Shown here piece by piece: positions 34,378 to 42,629 of a DNA stretch of 64,000 nucleotides. The notes under the pieces were generated by a model. That model made no database searches. It saw nothing but the letters and a program-made list of their open reading frames with translations, and had not been told where the DNA came from. Source of the DNA: Mesorhizobium sp. LHD-90 (GTDB lineage Bacteria > Pseudomonadota > Alphaproteobacteria > Rhizobiales > Rhizobiaceae); assembly GCF_030929505.1 (NCBI RefSeq), contig NZ_JAVFVV010000007.1, positions 186,001 through 250,000 of the forward strand, written 5' to 3'. The translations under genes were made by a program, and so were the position numbers. Positions within the stretch are counted from its first letter, which is position 1. Every line of letters starts with the position of its first letter.

Positions 34378-34415
34378 CGATCGTCACGTCAAGGCCACCG
34401 GAAGCCTGATGGAAC

Positions 34416-35300
34416 TCAACCGCCAAGCGCCTCGGCGATGAAGCGGCCGGCCGATTGCATGGCCTGCCGTCCGGCTGTGAGCTTCGCCGACCAGAGATGC
34501 CAGGCGTGGATCATGTGCGGCCAGACTTCCAGCCTGGTCGGCACGTCGGCCTCGCCGAGTTTTCCGGCGATGCGCACCGCGTCGTCGAGCAGGGTTTCGG
34601 CCGATCCTACCTGCACCAGCACCGGCGGCAGGCCGGATAGGTCGGCATATAGCGGTGAGACCAGTGGGTCGCGCGGATCGTGGCCGGCAAGGTAGTTGGC
34701 GGCCAGCTGCTCCAGATAGTCACGGTGGATGAGCGGATCGATGGCCGCCTTGCTGTCGATGGTGGCGCCGGTCATTTCCAGATCGACCCAGGGCGAGACC
34801 AGCCATGTGGCCGCCGGCAGCGCTTTCCCGGCGTCGCGCAGGCGCTGCATCAGCGCCAGCGACAGGCCGCCGCCGGCGCTGTCTCCGCCAATGGCGATAC
34901 GGTCAGGGCCGATGCCTTGGGCCAGCAGAAATTCGAAGGCGGCGGTCGCGTCCTCAAGTGCAGCCGGAAACGGGTTCTCCGGCGCCAGCCGGTAGCCGAG
35001 CGCCAGCGTGCGCACTCTTGCCGCGCGCCCGGTCTCGCCGACCATGCCGCGATGGCTCTTGATCGAGCCCGAGCAATAGCCGCCGCCATGGAAATAGAGG
35101 AGGACTTTTGACGGATCGCTGCCCGGCGCGAGCGACCATTCTGCCTCGCAACCGCCGACGCTCACCGGGTCGAAGCGTATGTCCGGTGCGACGCCGTAGG
35201 CCGATGCCACCGCGTCCAGCCGCTCCCGCCGCTCCGCCAGGCTTGTCGGCCTGGGCTGCGACGTGAGCAGCGCCCTTACGACGTCGATCTCTTCGCCCAT
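34416..35300 (-). CDS. Alpha/beta hydrolase of the hormone-sensitive lipase group
   Basis: A 294-residue esterase. The oxyanion-hole HGGG motif is in LLYFHGGGYCSGS, the nucleophile elbow is GGDSAGGGLSLA, and the acid/base residues lie in DPLVSPLYADLSGLPP-VLVQVGSAETLLDDA and WPHMIHAWHLW. That is the full bacterial HSL/family IV pattern, so hydrolysis of small carboxylic esters in the cytoplasm is expected. AAGGGGGA precedes the ATG at 35300. It is read in the same direction as the TetR gene at 35374-35964, 73 bases downstream of it, and may be cotranscribed. Confidence 0.92.
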   Translation of the reverse strand: MGEEIDVVRALLTSQPRPTSLAERRERLDAVASAYGVAPDIRFDPVSVGGCEAEWSLAPGSDPSKVLLYFHGGGYCSGSIKSHRGMVGETGRAARVRTLALGYRLAPENPFPAALEDATAAFEFLLAQGIGPDRIAIGGDSAGGGLSLALMQRLRDAGKALPAATWLVSPWVDLEMTGATIDSKAAIDPLIHRDYLEQLAANYLAGHDPRDPLVSPLYADLSGLPPVLVQVGSAETLLDDAVRIAGKLGEADVPTRLEVWPHMIHAWHLWSAKLTAGRQAMQSAGRFIAEALGG

Positions 35301-35373
35301 GCTTCCCCCTTCGCGAACTTGTCGCTCCAAAAACCATAAGGCGGCGGCGAAGCGAAGGCGAGGCCCTTCAGCC

Positions 35374-35964
35374 CTATGGCGATCGTCCCGTGCCGGAGGA
35401 TGACGGTCCGACCACGGCGCTCATGAAACGCCGCAAACTGTCGGCGACAAAATCCTGCACCGGCCGGTCCGGCCCAAATCCCCACCACAGCAGCGATCCT
35501 TGCCAGTGCGAGGCGAGCAGCAGGCCGATATCTTGCGGAGCGCCGGGTGTCGCGGCGAAACAGGCATCGAGTGCGCCGCACAGCACGACTTTCCAGGCGG
35601 CGCCCCGCGCGCGCAGCACCGGATCGCGAAAATCTTCGCGCAAGACCATCAGTCCCTCGGCATAGGCTTCGATGCCGCCATAGCTGCCGGACAGCGCGAC
35701 CAGCAGCGCGATGGCGCCCTCGGGCGTCTTCGGCTTTTCCGCCGCGAGCCACGCGGTCTTTTTGTCGAGAGCATCCCAGGCGTGCAGCAGGGCTGCCTGC
35801 TTCAATCGTTCCTTGCCGCCGAAGCGCTGCACCAGCGTCGCGCCGGAAAGGCCGCTGGCCTTGGCGAGAGCCGAAAAGGTCAACGCTTCCGGTCCCTCGC
35901 CGTGGATGATCTCCAGCGCCGCCTCCAGCGCGTCAGCATCGGACAGGATCTTTTTGCGCGGCAT
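35374..35964 (-). CDS. TetR family transcriptional regulator
   Basis: 196 residues with an N-terminal TetR helix-turn-helix (residues 8-55: LEAALEIIHGEGPEALTFSA, LAKASGLSGATLVQRFGGKERL) and a variable ligand-binding C-terminal domain containing several Trp residues (SHWQGSLLWWGFGPDRP). The gene is divergent from an SDR reductase gene, and a 32-bp palindrome lies between them, so it very likely represses itself and the SDR gene. It is followed on its own strand by the HSL-type esterase, which may belong to the same regulon. The ligand is unknown. Confidence 0.9.
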   Translation of the reverse strand: MPRKKILSDADALEAALEIIHGEGPEALTFSALAKASGLSGATLVQRFGGKERLKQAALLHAWDALDKKTAWLAAEKPKTPEGAIALLVALSGSYGGIEAYAEGLMVLREDFRDPVLRARGAAWKVVLCGALDACFAATPGAPQDIGLLLASHWQGSLLWWGFGPDRPVQDFVADSLRRFMSAVVGPSSSGTGRSP

Positions 35965-35972
35965 CTTGACTC

Positions 35973-36004
35973 TTATTTATAAACGAACGATCATTTATAA
36001 ATAA
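35973..36004. promoter_or_regulatory. TetR operator between divergent TetR and SDR genes
   Basis: Perfect 11-base arms TTATTTATAAA and TTTATAAATAA flank a 10-base spacer (CGAACGATCA). The AT-rich palindrome stands out from the GC-rich surroundings and lies 8 bases from the TetR start codon and 50 bases from the SDR start. That is the position expected for an operator controlling both divergent promoters. Confidence 0.8.
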
Positions 36005-36054
36005 CTTTGAGACCGATGACCAGAGCCACGGCGAACGGAATGCGGGAGAAAACG

Positions 36055-36981
36055 ATGGCAAGCGAGAGCAAAAAATCCCTGCAAGGCAAGGTCGCGCTGG
36101 TGGCAGGCGCGACGCGCGGTGCCGGCCGCGGCATCGCGACGGAACTCGGCGCGGCGGGCGCGACCGTCTATGTCACTGGCCGCACGACACGCGAGCGGCA
36201 GTCGGAGTACAAGCGGCCGGAGACCATCGAGGAGACGGCGGAACTGGTCACAGCGGCTGGCGGCAAGGGGATTGCTGTTCGCGTCGACCATCTCGTGCCG
36301 GTAGAGGTGAGGGATCTGGTGGAGCGCATCCGCGCCGAGCAGGGGCGGCTGGATGTGCTGGTCAACGACGTCTGGGGCGGCGAGTTGTTGTTCGAATGGA
36401 ACAAGCCGGTCTGGGACCACAATCTGGAAAACGGCCTGCGGCTGCTGAGGCTCGGCGTCGACACCCATCTGATCACCGCGCATTTCGCCCTGCCGCTACT
36501 GATCGAACAGCCGGGCGGCCTGCTGGTCGAGGTAACGGACGGCACGGCCGAATACAATGCGGACCATTACCGGCTGTCGCCTTTCTACGATCTGGCGAAG
36601 GTCTCGGTGAACCGCATGGCCTGGGCGAATGCCAAGGATCTGGCGCCGCACGGGGCGACGTCGGTGTCGATCACGCCCGGTTGGCTGCGCTCCGAGATGA
36701 TGCTGGAGCATTACGGGGTGAGCGAGGAGAACTGGCGCGACGGGACGAAGATCGTGCCGCATTTCGTCATCTCCGAGACGCCGCGTTTCGTCGGCCGCGC
36801 GGTAGCTGCGCTCGCCGCCGATCCGGAGAGCGCGCGCTGGAATGGACAGTCGCTATCGAGCGGCGGCCTGGCAAAAATCTACGGCTTCACCGATCTCGAC
36901 GGCTCGCGGCCCGACGCCTGGCGCTATGTGGTCGAGATCCAGGACGCTGGCAAACCTGCCGACGCGACGGGATATCGATAG
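36055..36981 (+). CDS. SDR family NAD(P)-dependent oxidoreductase
   Basis: A 308-residue classical short-chain dehydrogenase with the cofactor loop VAGATRGAGRGIATELG (TGxxxGxG-like), an LVNDVWGGE strand in place of the usual NNAG, and the catalytic Tyr178-x3-Lys182 in FYDLAKVSVNRMAWA. A C-terminal extension (residues 245-308) is longer than usual. GGGAGAA precedes the ATG at 36055; in-frame ATGs at 36007 and 36040 have poorer sites. It is divergent from the TetR gene with a shared operator, so expression is probably induced by the TetR ligand. The substrate is unknown. Confidence 0.9.
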   Translation: MASESKKSLQGKVALVAGATRGAGRGIATELGAAGATVYVTGRTTRERQSEYKRPETIEETAELVTAAGGKGIAVRVDHLVPVEVRDLVERIRAEQGRLDVLVNDVWGGELLFEWNKPVWDHNLENGLRLLRLGVDTHLITAHFALPLLIEQPGGLLVEVTDGTAEYNADHYRLSPFYDLAKVSVNRMAWANAKDLAPHGATSVSITPGWLRSEMMLEHYGVSEENWRDGTKIVPHFVISETPRFVGRAVAALAADPESARWNGQSLSSGGLAKIYGFTDLDGSRPDAWRYVVEIQDAGKPADATGYR

Positions 36982-37006
36982 GGGCGTCGGTCGCCGCCAC
37001 CCGCTG

Positions 37007-38605
37007 TCATTTCCGCCAGGTTCCCAGCCCGTTGGCGTCGAAATAGTCGATCGTGAAGCCGGTGGCGATGCCGTCCTGCATGGCGAAGCGCACCGAGGAC
37101 AGCGAGCCCGCGGGTGCGTTCTCGCCGGAAAGAGGTATGGCGAACTCATCGCCGCTCCACATCTGCAATGGAAAACGCTTGCCGGCCGGGCCGAGTGTCA
37201 AGGTCAAGCGGTCGCCGTCGACCGTCACTTGCGCCGTGCCGTAATAGGTGTTGCCGTACTGGCCAGCGTAACTGGCGATCGGTTCTGCCGGCTGCGGATC
37301 GGATGGCGGCTGCCGACCCGCGAGGTCGCCTTCGGGGTTGTAGTAGCCTTTCATCAGGCCGTTGTAGAGGGGATACCAGTCGCGGATCGGCGCGCCGTAT
37401 TGCACCGTGTCCATGAACTGCGCGGCGATGCTCTCGGCGGCACCCACCGGCGAGCCGTTGGTGAGCACGACGATGCCGATATCGGCGGAAGGCAGGATCT
37501 GGAAATAGGTGCCGGCGCCGAGCAGGAAAGCGCCGGAATGACCCATCCCCGTGCGCCCGTTCGGATTGACGCCGACATTGAAGCCGTAGCCGTAGAAGCC
37601 GGAACGCGCGTCGGCTGCGTGTGCGGGGGCGCTGAAGGATTGCGCGGTGATCGCCGGTTGAAGGTCCTTGGCCGCGATATCCGGCTGGCGCGGAGCGTGA
37701 CCGACGCCGAGCAGCAGTTTTAACCATTCGGCGAGATCGACTACGTTGGACGACACGCCGCCCGCCGGCGCCTGTGCGTCGGGGTCGCGGTCGTAGAGCG
37801 GCTGGAAGCGGCCGTCGACGAGCGCGTGCAGCACGGCGCGGTTCGGCCGCGCCAGATAGTCGGCGTGGCGCGAGCTGGTGGAGGTCATGCCGAGCGGCTT
37901 GTAGAGGACGTCTTGCGCCAGGTCCTCCCAGACCTCGCCCGATGCAGCTGCCACCGCCTCGGCGCCGGTCGTCGTGCTGAAATTGGCGTAGTGGTAGGAG
38001 GTGCGGAACGAATCCAGCGGCAGTTGCGACAGCCGCGCCAGGATGTCGGAGCGTGAAAACCCGAGATCCTCCAGCTCGTCGCCGGCGGCGAAGGGCAGGC
38101 CGGTGCGGTGCGCGAAGAAATCGCCGATGGTGGCGTGGGCGGTGACATAGGGGTCGCTCAGCGCAAAACCCGGCAGCCGGCTCGAGACCGGATCGTTCCA
38201 CGAGACGACGCCCTTGGTGACCTGGATCGCGGCGATGGTCGCCGAGATCGACTTGGACACCGACGCGACCTGGAAGACAGTGGTGGGATCGACGGGCGCC
38301 GGATCGCCCAGTTTCCTGACGCCGAAACCTTGCGAAAACACTGTCTCGCCGCCATGCACGACGGCCACTGCGACGCCCGGCACCATGCTGCGTTCCATCG
38401 TCTCCGCGACATAGGAGGGCAGCATCGCCAGCGCGATCTCCAGCCCTTTGTCGGCCATCGGCATGACGTCCTGGGGCGGCGTGGGCCCGAGTTGCACAGG
38501 GATAGACTGGGCAATCGACGGTCCCAGGGCCAGCGCCAGTGAGGCCGCGACGACGGCGGGGATGCGAAGGGTCTTGCCTGCGATCCGTGTCGAGCCGATG
38601 TGCAT
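37007..38605 (-). CDS. Exported serine hydrolase, beta-lactamase class C/PBP4* family
   Basis: A 532-residue protein with a signal peptide (cleavage near ALGPSIAQS, about residue 33). The catalytic SxxK is Ser115-Lys118 in QVASVSKSISATIA, and the YxN motif is Tyr206-Asn208 in HYANFS. The C-terminal 110 residues form a lipocalin-like beta domain (YAGQYGNTYYGTAQVTVDGD and KRFPLQMWSGDEFAIPLSG) often attached to such periplasmic hydrolases. Family members are esterases, D-aminopeptidases or peptidoglycan-related enzymes, so resistance to beta-lactams should not be assumed. It ends 26 bases from the convergent SDR gene. Confidence 0.9.
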   Translation of the reverse strand: MHIGSTRIAGKTLRIPAVVAASLALALGPSIAQSIPVQLGPTPPQDVMPMADKGLEIALAMLPSYVAETMERSMVPGVAVAVVHGGETVFSQGFGVRKLGDPAPVDPTTVFQVASVSKSISATIAAIQVTKGVVSWNDPVSSRLPGFALSDPYVTAHATIGDFFAHRTGLPFAAGDELEDLGFSRSDILARLSQLPLDSFRTSYHYANFSTTTGAEAVAAASGEVWEDLAQDVLYKPLGMTSTSSRHADYLARPNRAVLHALVDGRFQPLYDRDPDAQAPAGGVSSNVVDLAEWLKLLLGVGHAPRQPDIAAKDLQPAITAQSFSAPAHAADARSGFYGYGFNVGVNPNGRTGMGHSGAFLLGAGTYFQILPSADIGIVVLTNGSPVGAAESIAAQFMDTVQYGAPIRDWYPLYNGLMKGYYNPEGDLAGRQPPSDPQPAEPIASYAGQYGNTYYGTAQVTVDGDRLTLTLGPAGKRFPLQMWSGDEFAIPLSGENAPAGSLSSVRFAMQDGIATGFTIDYFDANGLGTWRK

Positions 38606-38797
38606 GACCGTCCCCCCTTGCCTATGCCGTGCCCGGCATGGTCGGCCGAGCTAGGCGCGGAAAGCTGAACAGGCCCTTAAACCCGCGGCGACAATCCACT
38701 TTATCCCGCTTCTCGACCGACAAAAAGAGTTTCCGGTCGGCGATACGCTCCGTCCCGAACCGCACTGGCCGGGACGGAAGTTTTCGCGGCGGCGGCG

Positions 38798-39475
38798 TCA
38801 GTGCAGGAAACTCCGGTCCAGCCCCATCTGCTCGACGAAAGGTTTTTCCCCGGCCAGCGCGGTCGCGAACGCTTTGCTGGCGACAATCCCGCGAAGATAT
38901 CGTGCCAGCGCCGGGTATCGGTCCGGATCGACGTAAAAACCCATATATTGATAGACGACGAAGTTCGAAACGACAGCGATGTCGGCGATGCTCATCGCGT
39001 CGCCGACGAGGAATTGTCCCGTCGCCTGTGAGTCCAGATAGCCGAAAATCCTCGGCTGCACAGTACCCAGCACGGTATCGACGATTGCCTGGTCGGTTGC
39101 TTCCTTGCGGATCTTGGGGTGGACGACCATCTGGTGGAACAGCGGGTGGACGACGTTCCTGAAGAGCGTTCCGCCGGCATAGGCGTCGAACCACAGCGCG
39201 CGGCCGTAGCCGTCGGGGTCTGCCGGCAGGATCGCCGTCGAGGGATATGTTCTCTCAAGATAAAGGCAGATGGCCGTCGAGTCCGCCAGCCTGAAATCGC
39301 CGTTCTGCATGACCGGGATGAGCCCGGTCGGGCTCAGTTCGCTCCAATTGGGCGGCGGGTTTCCGGGGATGACCGGGATCACCACCTCGAGCCTATAGTC
39401 GAGCTTCTTGAGGATCGCGGTGACGATGGTCTTGCGCGTGTGGACCGACAGCGGAACGCCGTGGATCGTGAGCAT
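38798..39475 (-). CDS. Glutathione S-transferase family protein
   Basis: A 225-residue cytosolic GST. The thioredoxin-like N-terminal domain runs from LTIHGVPLSVHTRKTIVTAI, with the glutathione-binding cis-Pro region GLIPVMQNGDFRLADSTAICLYLERTYP, and is followed by an all-helical C-terminal domain with FLVGDAMSIADIAVVSNF. GGAAAGGA precedes the ATG at 39475; the longer open frame upstream is Arg-rich and not GST-like. Glutathione conjugation or a related thiol-transfer reaction is the general role. The gene lies between the serine hydrolase and a MerR regulator, all on the minus strand. Confidence 0.92.
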   Translation of the reverse strand: MLTIHGVPLSVHTRKTIVTAILKKLDYRLEVVIPVIPGNPPPNWSELSPTGLIPVMQNGDFRLADSTAICLYLERTYPSTAILPADPDGYGRALWFDAYAGGTLFRNVVHPLFHQMVVHPKIRKEATDQAIVDTVLGTVQPRIFGYLDSQATGQFLVGDAMSIADIAVVSNFVVYQYMGFYVDPDRYPALARYLRGIVASKAFATALAGEKPFVEQMGLDRSFLH

Positions 39476-39581
39476 CTGGTTTTCCTTTCCACTTGTCTTG
39501 GCGCACGGAGGAAGGCGCGGGAACGCTCGCCGGGCGCGCCGTGCCGCGTCCGGGCGAATTGCAATGATCGAGGGCTGTCTG

Positions 39582-40418
39582 TCAGGCGGCCTTGCGGACC
39601 GGGAACTGGATTTCCACCAGCGCCGCCGCGAGGCCTGGCGATCCGACAACGGGTTCGAGGAACACCTCGCGGCAGGAGCCTGCGATTTCGCAGCCGTTCG
39701 CCTCGATCCATGTGCCGATGGCACCGAAGGAGGAGTGGCTGGTCGGATCGGTCCCCACTCTGACGATCGTCGCCATGGTTGCGACCGCCGGAAGTTCGCT
39801 TGGTTTCAGGACGTGGTCGCCGGCTATGCGCACGCTGGCATTCGAGGGGCGTGTCAGCGAAAAGCCGATCTCAAGCTCAAGCTTCTCGTCTTCGTGATCG
39901 TTGCGCGCCACGACGACGAGCTTGTCGCGAAGGGCTATGCGGACCTGACGGCCACCGTCGTCGGCGACCGCGCGGATCATATGCACCGCCTCTTCCATGT
40001 CCTGGCACGAGCATTTCAGCGCCAGGAAGGGCGTGGCAGGGACGGACTTCACGACAACGTCGTAGCCATCCATTCCGTCTTCCCGGTCGATCTGCGCGAT
40101 TCGCGATTCGATGTGCCGGAGCCGTGCCTCCTCCTCGCGCAGCGACTGCTCGACCTGCGAGCGCTTGATGATCAGCATCCCCCGCAGCTCTACTGGAGAA
40201 ATCTCGTTCTCCAGCAGCGGCGCGATCTGGTCGAGCGAAAGGCCAAGCTCCTTGAGTGCAAGGATGCGATTCAGGCGCGGGAGCTGCCGTATGCTGTAAT
40301 AGCGATAGCCGGTCTGAGGGTCGGTCCGGGCCGGCCGCAGCAGGTCGATCTGGTCGTAGAAACGCAACTGCCGTCCCGACACCTGGGCGATCTGGGCAAA
40401 CTCGCCTATCCGAAACAC
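39582..40418 (-). CDS. MerR family regulator with GyrI-like effector-binding domain
   Basis: 278 residues: an N-terminal MerR winged helix (FRIGEFAQIAQVSGRQLRFYDQIDLLRP, then GYRYYSIRQLPRLNRILALKELGLSLDQI), a coiled-coil dimerisation helix (about 80-112) and a C-terminal GyrI-like/BmrR-type ligand domain (about 120-278). This architecture is that of BmrR-type regulators, which sense bulky hydrophobic or cationic compounds rather than metals; no Cys metal site is present. It is followed by the GST gene on the same strand 106 bases on, so control of the GST in a detoxification response is plausible. Confidence 0.9.
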   Translation of the reverse strand: MFRIGEFAQIAQVSGRQLRFYDQIDLLRPARTDPQTGYRYYSIRQLPRLNRILALKELGLSLDQIAPLLENEISPVELRGMLIIKRSQVEQSLREEEARLRHIESRIAQIDREDGMDGYDVVVKSVPATPFLALKCSCQDMEEAVHMIRAVADDGGRQVRIALRDKLVVVARNDHEDEKLELEIGFSLTRPSNASVRIAGDHVLKPSELPAVATMATIVRVGTDPTSHSSFGAIGTWIEANGCEIAGSCREVFLEPVVGSPGLAAALVEIQFPVRKAA

Positions 40419-40558
40419 CGACGCCTCCTTGTCCGATCATGCGGACACCTTGTGGCGGTTTGACGCGGCGTCAAAGTCAAGCGGAAAATCGAGGGCGGCG
40501 GCAAGCCCCGATCGCGGCGGGTTATGAGGCCGGCACCTCCGCTTCACACGGCGTCGCG

Positions 40559-42250
40559 CTACCCCCTCAATGCCCGGCGCAAGATCTTGCCGACCGGCGT
40601 CTTCGGCAGTTCGGTGCGGAATTCGATGTAGCGGGGGCGCTTGTAGCCCGTAAGATTTTCCTTGCAGAAGTTGCGGATCATATCCTCGGTCAGCGCCGAG
40701 TCCTTTTTCACAACGAACAGCTTTGGCACTTCGCCGGAATGCTCGTCCGGCACGCCAATGGCGGCGACTTCCAGCACGCCGGGCAGGCGGGCGACGACGT
40801 CCTCCAACTCGTTCGGATAGACGTTGAAGCCCGAGACCAGGATCATGTCCTTCTTGCGGTCGACGATCTTGGTGAAACCCCGGTCGTCCATGAAACCCAT
40901 GTCGCCTGACTTGAAGTAGCCGTCGGCGGTCATCACCTTGGCAGTCTCGTCGGGCCGGTTCCAGTAACCGGCCATCACCTGCGGCCCGCGGATGCAGATC
41001 TCGCCGATCTGGCCGAGCGGCAGGTCGTTGCCGTCGTCGTCGCGAATGGCGATGTCGGTGGAGGGCAGCGGCAGGCCGATCGTGCTGGTGAAGGCGGCGC
41101 CGTTGACGCGGTTGGCGGTGGCCACCGGCGAGGTCTCCGACAGGCCGTAGCCCTCGGTGATGTTGACCTTGGTCGCCTCGAGCCATCGGTCGGCGACCGC
41201 CTTCTGCACCGCCATGCCGCCCGCCAGCGTCAGCACCAGCGCGGAGAAATCGAGCTTGCGGAATTCCGCGTTGTTGAGCAGCGCGTTGAACAGCGTGTTG
41301 AGGCCGGGGAAGAAGTGGTAGGGCTGTTTGCCCAGTTCCTTGACGAAGCCTGGAATGTCGCGCGGGTTGGGAATCAGGATGTTGAGCGCGCCCTGTTGCA
41401 CGCCCATCAGCGCGTTCACCGTCAGCGCGAAGATGTGATAGAGCGGCAGCGCGCAGATGAAGGTCAGGTTTTCCGGCTTGGCCTTTATGCTGTAGGCGTC
41501 CTCCACCCACAGCTTCAACTGCTCGACATTGGACAGGATGTTGCGATGGGTGAGCGTCGCGCCCTTGGCGACGCCGGTCGTGCCGCCCGTATATTGCAGG
41601 AAGGCGACGTCGTCGGGGCCGACTTGGACGGATTTCAAAGTGCTGCCGGTCTTCAGCGTGGCGGGGAAGGGCGTGTGGCCGGGCAGCGACCAGGCCGGCA
41701 CCAGCTTCTTCACCTTGCGCACGACGAAGTTGACGATGAGCCCCTTGAGGCCGAGCATGTCGCCCATGGTCGCGACCACGACGTGCTTGACCGAGGTATG
41801 CGCCACCACCGCCTGCAGCGTCGCTGCAAAATTTTCGAGGATGACGATCGCCTCGGCGCCGGAATCTTTGAGCTGATGCTCCAACTCGCGCGGCGTGTAG
41901 AGCGGATTGACGTTCACCACGATGTAGCCGGCGCGCAATATGCCCATCATCGCGACGGGATATTGCAGCACGTTCGGCATCATGATGGCGACCCGCGCGC
42001 CCTTCGCCAGTCCCTTGGATTGCAGATAGGCGCCGAACGCCGCGGACTTGGTCTCCAGGTCGGCATAGGTGATCGCCTTGCCCATGCAGGCGAAGGCCTG
42101 CCGGCCGGAATAGCGTTTGCAGGCATCGGTCAGCAGGTCGCCGATCGATCGGTCGGGAAGCGGTCCGATCTCGGCCGGAACCTCCTTCGGATAGCTGTTG
42201 AGCCAGGGCCTTGCGACCGGCGCGCCCGCCTCGCTCGTGGATGTCGCCAT
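40559..42250 (-). CDS. Long-chain fatty acid CoA ligase (AMP-forming)
   Basis: A 563-residue adenylate-forming enzyme that activates fatty acids to acyl-CoA through an acyl-AMP. Motifs are the P-loop YTGGTTGVAKGATLTHRN, GYGLSETSPVATAN, the hinge region KSGDMGFMDDRGFTKIVDRKKDMILVSGFNVYPNELE, and the catalytic C-terminal Lys in PKTPVGKILRR. The order and sequence fit FadD-type ligases. GGGAGGT lies before the ATG at 42250; a start at 42295 is unlikely. It is monocistronic and divergent from the peptide-transporter operon. Confidence 0.93.
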   Translation of the reverse strand: MATSTSEAGAPVARPWLNSYPKEVPAEIGPLPDRSIGDLLTDACKRYSGRQAFACMGKAITYADLETKSAAFGAYLQSKGLAKGARVAIMMPNVLQYPVAMMGILRAGYIVVNVNPLYTPRELEHQLKDSGAEAIVILENFAATLQAVVAHTSVKHVVVATMGDMLGLKGLIVNFVVRKVKKLVPAWSLPGHTPFPATLKTGSTLKSVQVGPDDVAFLQYTGGTTGVAKGATLTHRNILSNVEQLKLWVEDAYSIKAKPENLTFICALPLYHIFALTVNALMGVQQGALNILIPNPRDIPGFVKELGKQPYHFFPGLNTLFNALLNNAEFRKLDFSALVLTLAGGMAVQKAVADRWLEATKVNITEGYGLSETSPVATANRVNGAAFTSTIGLPLPSTDIAIRDDDGNDLPLGQIGEICIRGPQVMAGYWNRPDETAKVMTADGYFKSGDMGFMDDRGFTKIVDRKKDMILVSGFNVYPNELEDVVARLPGVLEVAAIGVPDEHSGEVPKLFVVKKDSALTEDMIRNFCKENLTGYKRPRYIEFRTELPKTPVGKILRRALRG

Positions 42251-42629
42251 GATACCTCCCGTCGGCGGCCGCTTCTCGTTCCACCTTCGAGGCAAGCGGC
42301 GCTCCTACATTTGTATTGCGCCGGCTTCGGCGGTGGCAAGCCTGACGCGGCACAACCGCGCTCACGCCGCGTAAACACCGAGGCAGTGGCTGGAGTCCCT
42401 GCCTCGGAGCCCTCCGAAGTTGTAGCTGACACGGTACGTCCATGCCCTCGCTGGAAGCCAAAACTATAGGGCTAAGGAACAATAATCCAAAAACGCGGCC
42501 TTCACAAAAATACCATTTTCTTCCCAAGCGGAAATCGTATGGGGTGTTCCAAACCCCGGGAAACGGTGCTTATATGCCGCCTTCGCGAGCCTGCTAGAGG
42601 GGCTTGGAAGAAATATCAGGGAGTAACCA
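42251..42629. other. Divergent promoter region of acyl-CoA ligase and peptide importer
   Basis: No gene is seen. The part nearest 42630 is comparatively AT-rich (about 42460-42540) and should hold the promoter of the binding-protein gene. I could not assign clear -35/-10 boxes or an operator. Confidence 0.45.

Noticed and set aside
37007-38605. A beta-lactamase resistance gene
   Set aside because: The SxxK and YxN motifs fit the broad serine-hydrolase family, but length, lipocalin-like tail and context do not indicate antibiotic resistance.
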